Shown here in pieces: positions 62,661 to 64,000 of a DNA stretch of 64,000 nucleotides. Positions within the stretch are counted from its first letter, which is position 1; every line of letters starts with the position of its first letter. The notes under the pieces were generated by a model that was not told the DNA's origin, ran no database searches, and saw only the letters and a list, made by a program, of their open reading frames with translations. The stretch is from Thauera phenolivorans (lineage in GTDB: Bacteria > Pseudomonadota > Gammaproteobacteria > Burkholderiales > Rhodocyclaceae). The stretch lies in assembly GCF_001696715.1 (NCBI RefSeq), contig NZ_MBFM01000006.1, positions 100,484 through 164,483 of the forward strand, given 5' to 3'. The translations under genes and the position numbers were made by a program.

Positions 62661-63056
62661 ATGAACCGAATCGCCAGGCTCTCCGCTGCCCTGATCCTCT
62701 CCGCCGCCGCCGCTGCCCCGGTGCTGGCCGCGCCGGAAACCTACACCGTCGATGGCACCCACACCTTTCCGCGCTTCTCGTACAGCCACTTCGGCCTGTC
62801 GACCCAGTTGTCGCGGTTCAACGCCACCACCGGCACCGTCACGCTGGACAAGGCCGCCCGGACGGGCGCGGTCGACATCACCATCGACATGACGTCGGTC
62901 GACACCGATTATGAAACCTTCAACGGCCGCATCCAGGGCGAAGACTTCCTCGACACCGCCAAGTACCCAGCCGCGACCTTCAAGTCGACCAAGGTCAAGT
63001 TCGAAGGCGACAAGCCGGTGGCCATCACCGTCTCGCTCGAAGCGATCAAGGGCTGA
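62661..63056 (+). CDS. YceI family protein with internal deletion
   Basis: 131 residues with a signal peptide (about 1-23, ending VLAAPE). The N-terminal barrel half is normal (YTVDGTHTFPRFSYSHFGLSTQLSRF, VDITIDMTSVDTDYETFNGRI, FLDTAKYPAATFKSTKV). At GDKPVA the text jumps to ITVSLEAIKG, the final strand of the family. About 55 residues, including the GNLTIKG and KRSDF regions, are missing in frame compared with the ~190-residue norm. The barrel cannot close normally, so the product is probably nonfunctional. Confidence 0.85.
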   Translation: MNRIARLSAALILSAAAAAPVLAAPETYTVDGTHTFPRFSYSHFGLSTQLSRFNATTGTVTLDKAARTGAVDITIDMTSVDTDYETFNGRIQGEDFLDTAKYPAATFKSTKVKFEGDKPVAITVSLEAIKG

Positions 63057-63127
63057 AGCCCGAGGCGTACCCCGGGCGCACCGCCCAGGCTGCGCCCGTG
63101 CCAGGCCGTCCGACAGAGGAGATGGAC

Positions 63128-63748
63128 ATGATGGAGCTCCGCCCCGCCGCAGAACGCGGCCTCGCCAACTTCGGCTGGCTGCACTCGCAGCACAGCTTCT
63201 CGTTCGGCAGCTACTACGACCCGCAGCACCCGGGGTTCTCGGACCTGCTGGTGATCAACGAAGACCGCGTGCGCCCCGGGCCGGGGTTTCGACACCCATG
63301 GCCATCGCGACATGGAGATCTTTTCCTACATCCTCGACGGGGCGCTCGCACACAAGGACTCGATGGGCACCGGCTCGTGATCCGCCCGGGCGACGTACCG
63401 ATGATGAGCGCCGGCACCGGCGTGCGCCACAGCGAATACAAGGCCTCGCGCGCAGAATGCGTGCATTTTCTGCAGCTCTGGATCGTGCCCGATCGGACGG
63501 GCGTCGCGCCTCACTCTCAGCAGCGCCACTTCGCCGCTGGAGAGAAGCGCGGAAAGCTGCGCCTGATCATCTCGCCCGACGGCACGGAGGGTTCCTTGTC
63601 GGTCCATCAGGATGCCCGGGTGTACGCCGGCCTGTTCGACGGCGATGCGGTCAAGCCGCGCAAGGTGCGCGAGATCGAGTTCGCCAGCGGCGAGGACGCC
63701 GAGGTGCTGCTGTTCGACCTGCGCCCCACCGAGATCCCGCATTACTGA
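63128..63748 (+). CDS. Pirin family protein carrying two compensating frameshifts
   Basis: 206 residues. Start [30 protein letters not shown] and end ([31 protein letters not shown]) are pirin. Between about 63287 and 63377 the frame is shifted: an extra T in GGGGTTTCG and a missing G in TCG(G)TGATC. In the alternative frame that stretch reads [29 protein letters not shown], the true pirin text. The encoded protein thus loses the two metal-binding His of THGHRDME while keeping the later ones (HSE). Start chosen 6 bases after AGAGGAG. Confidence 0.85.
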   Translation: MMELRPAAERGLANFGWLHSQHSFSFGSYYDPQHPGFSDLLVINEDRVRPGPGFRHPWPSRHGDLFLHPRRGARTQGLDGHRLVIRPGDVPMMSAGTGVRHSEYKASRAECVHFLQLWIVPDRTGVAPHSQQRHFAAGEKRGKLRLIISPDGTEGSLSVHQDARVYAGLFDGDAVKPRKVREIEFASGEDAEVLLFDLRPTEIPHY

Positions 63749-63769
63749 ATCCTCGGGCCGGCGGTTCGC

Positions 63770-63954
63770 CCCTCGACCGACGGCAATCAAGTGGCCTCCG
63801 TGGTGCTCGAATCGAATGGCTACGGCGCGACCACGATCGCCGGCGGCGCGCGCATGCCGAGCGAGAACGAACTGGCGATCGCCCGGTTCCAGGGCCGGAC
63901 GTGGCGACTATGGCGCCGATAGGGAAGGATGGAGCCCCCTCATTGCGGATGTGA
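63770..63954 (+). pseudogene. Remnant of a WrbA-type NAD(P)H:quinone oxidoreductase C-terminus
   Basis: In frame from 63782 the text GYGATTIAGGARMPSENELAIARFQG is the WrbA family C-terminal signature; one missing base near 63897 shifts the final DVATMA segment into another frame. No N-terminal flavodoxin part precedes it. It is a fragment with a frameshift, in the usual pirin-WrbA neighbourhood. After it, the last ~45 bases of the window hold nothing recognisable. Confidence 0.65.
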
Positions 63955-64000
63955 ATTAGTATTCGAATACCCCCTGCAGCATGGGGCCCATCGATCCACT

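Overview
The window is 64 kb of GC-rich chromosome from a betaproteobacterium. The gene set points to a respiratory, probably denitrifying member of the Rhodocyclales (Thauera/Azoarcus/Aromatoleum type): a long-form leuA, narXL beside a complete ccm operon, the yicC-gmk-rpoZ-spoT order, and a tRNA-Gly carrying an ICEclc-type integrase. The genus is an inference from gene content; no rRNA is present.

Layout. 0-13.2 kb is core chromosome: an Old Yellow Enzyme tail, HU, an RhlE-type RNA helicase, an ABC exporter, a 5'-truncated DUF3025 remnant, leuA with a divergent Lrp-type regulator, a zinc-ribbon/Sel1 membrane protein, the ribE-ribBA-ribH-nusB operon, and cutA-dsbD. An IS256-family element (13.2-14.6 kb) separates this from a degraded integrative and conjugative element (ICE) that runs to a tRNA-Gly(CCC) at 33.8 kb. 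The ICE keeps accessory genes (DUF3577, DUF3275, DUF932, DUF6094), a TraG-like protein, DUF3742, an AbiE toxin-antitoxin pair, a MobH relaxase, an XRE regulator and a tyrosine integrase. Most of the transfer apparatus is missing, and the gene at 23683 is a chimera sitting on the deletion point. IS66 and IS5 elements lie inside the ICE.

34-57.4 kb is core again: a TbpB-like lipoprotein, alr, then a compact minus-strand block narX-narL-ccmABCDEFGHI (45.5 to 36.2 kb), which joins nitrate sensing to cytochrome c maturation. A divergent Crp/Fnr-type regulator faces narX across a clear NarL-type 7-2-7 inverted repeat. Then come an exonuclease/GIY-YIG fusion, yicC-gmk-rpoZ-spoT, a Ser/Thr kinase-PP2C pair, and rph-rdgB-hemW.

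57.6-64 kb is decayed or damaged. It holds a divergent tyrosine phenol-lyase-like enzyme, an sdhC-sdhD-sdhB cluster with no sdhA, and a stress cluster (LysR, cytochrome b561, two YceI, pirin, WrbA tail). In that cluster nearly every gene carries a one-base indel or an internal deletion. Either the locus is becoming a pseudogene array or the consensus sequence is poor there; raw reads would decide.

The strongest candidates for something new are: recurrent GC-rich hairpins just upstream of ICE accessory genes; a cluster of five GGACTT repeats beside the integrase (likely arm-type sites); an integrase with a C-terminal extension resembling an Xre/MbcA-type antitoxin domain; and the narXL-ccm linkage with its NarL site.
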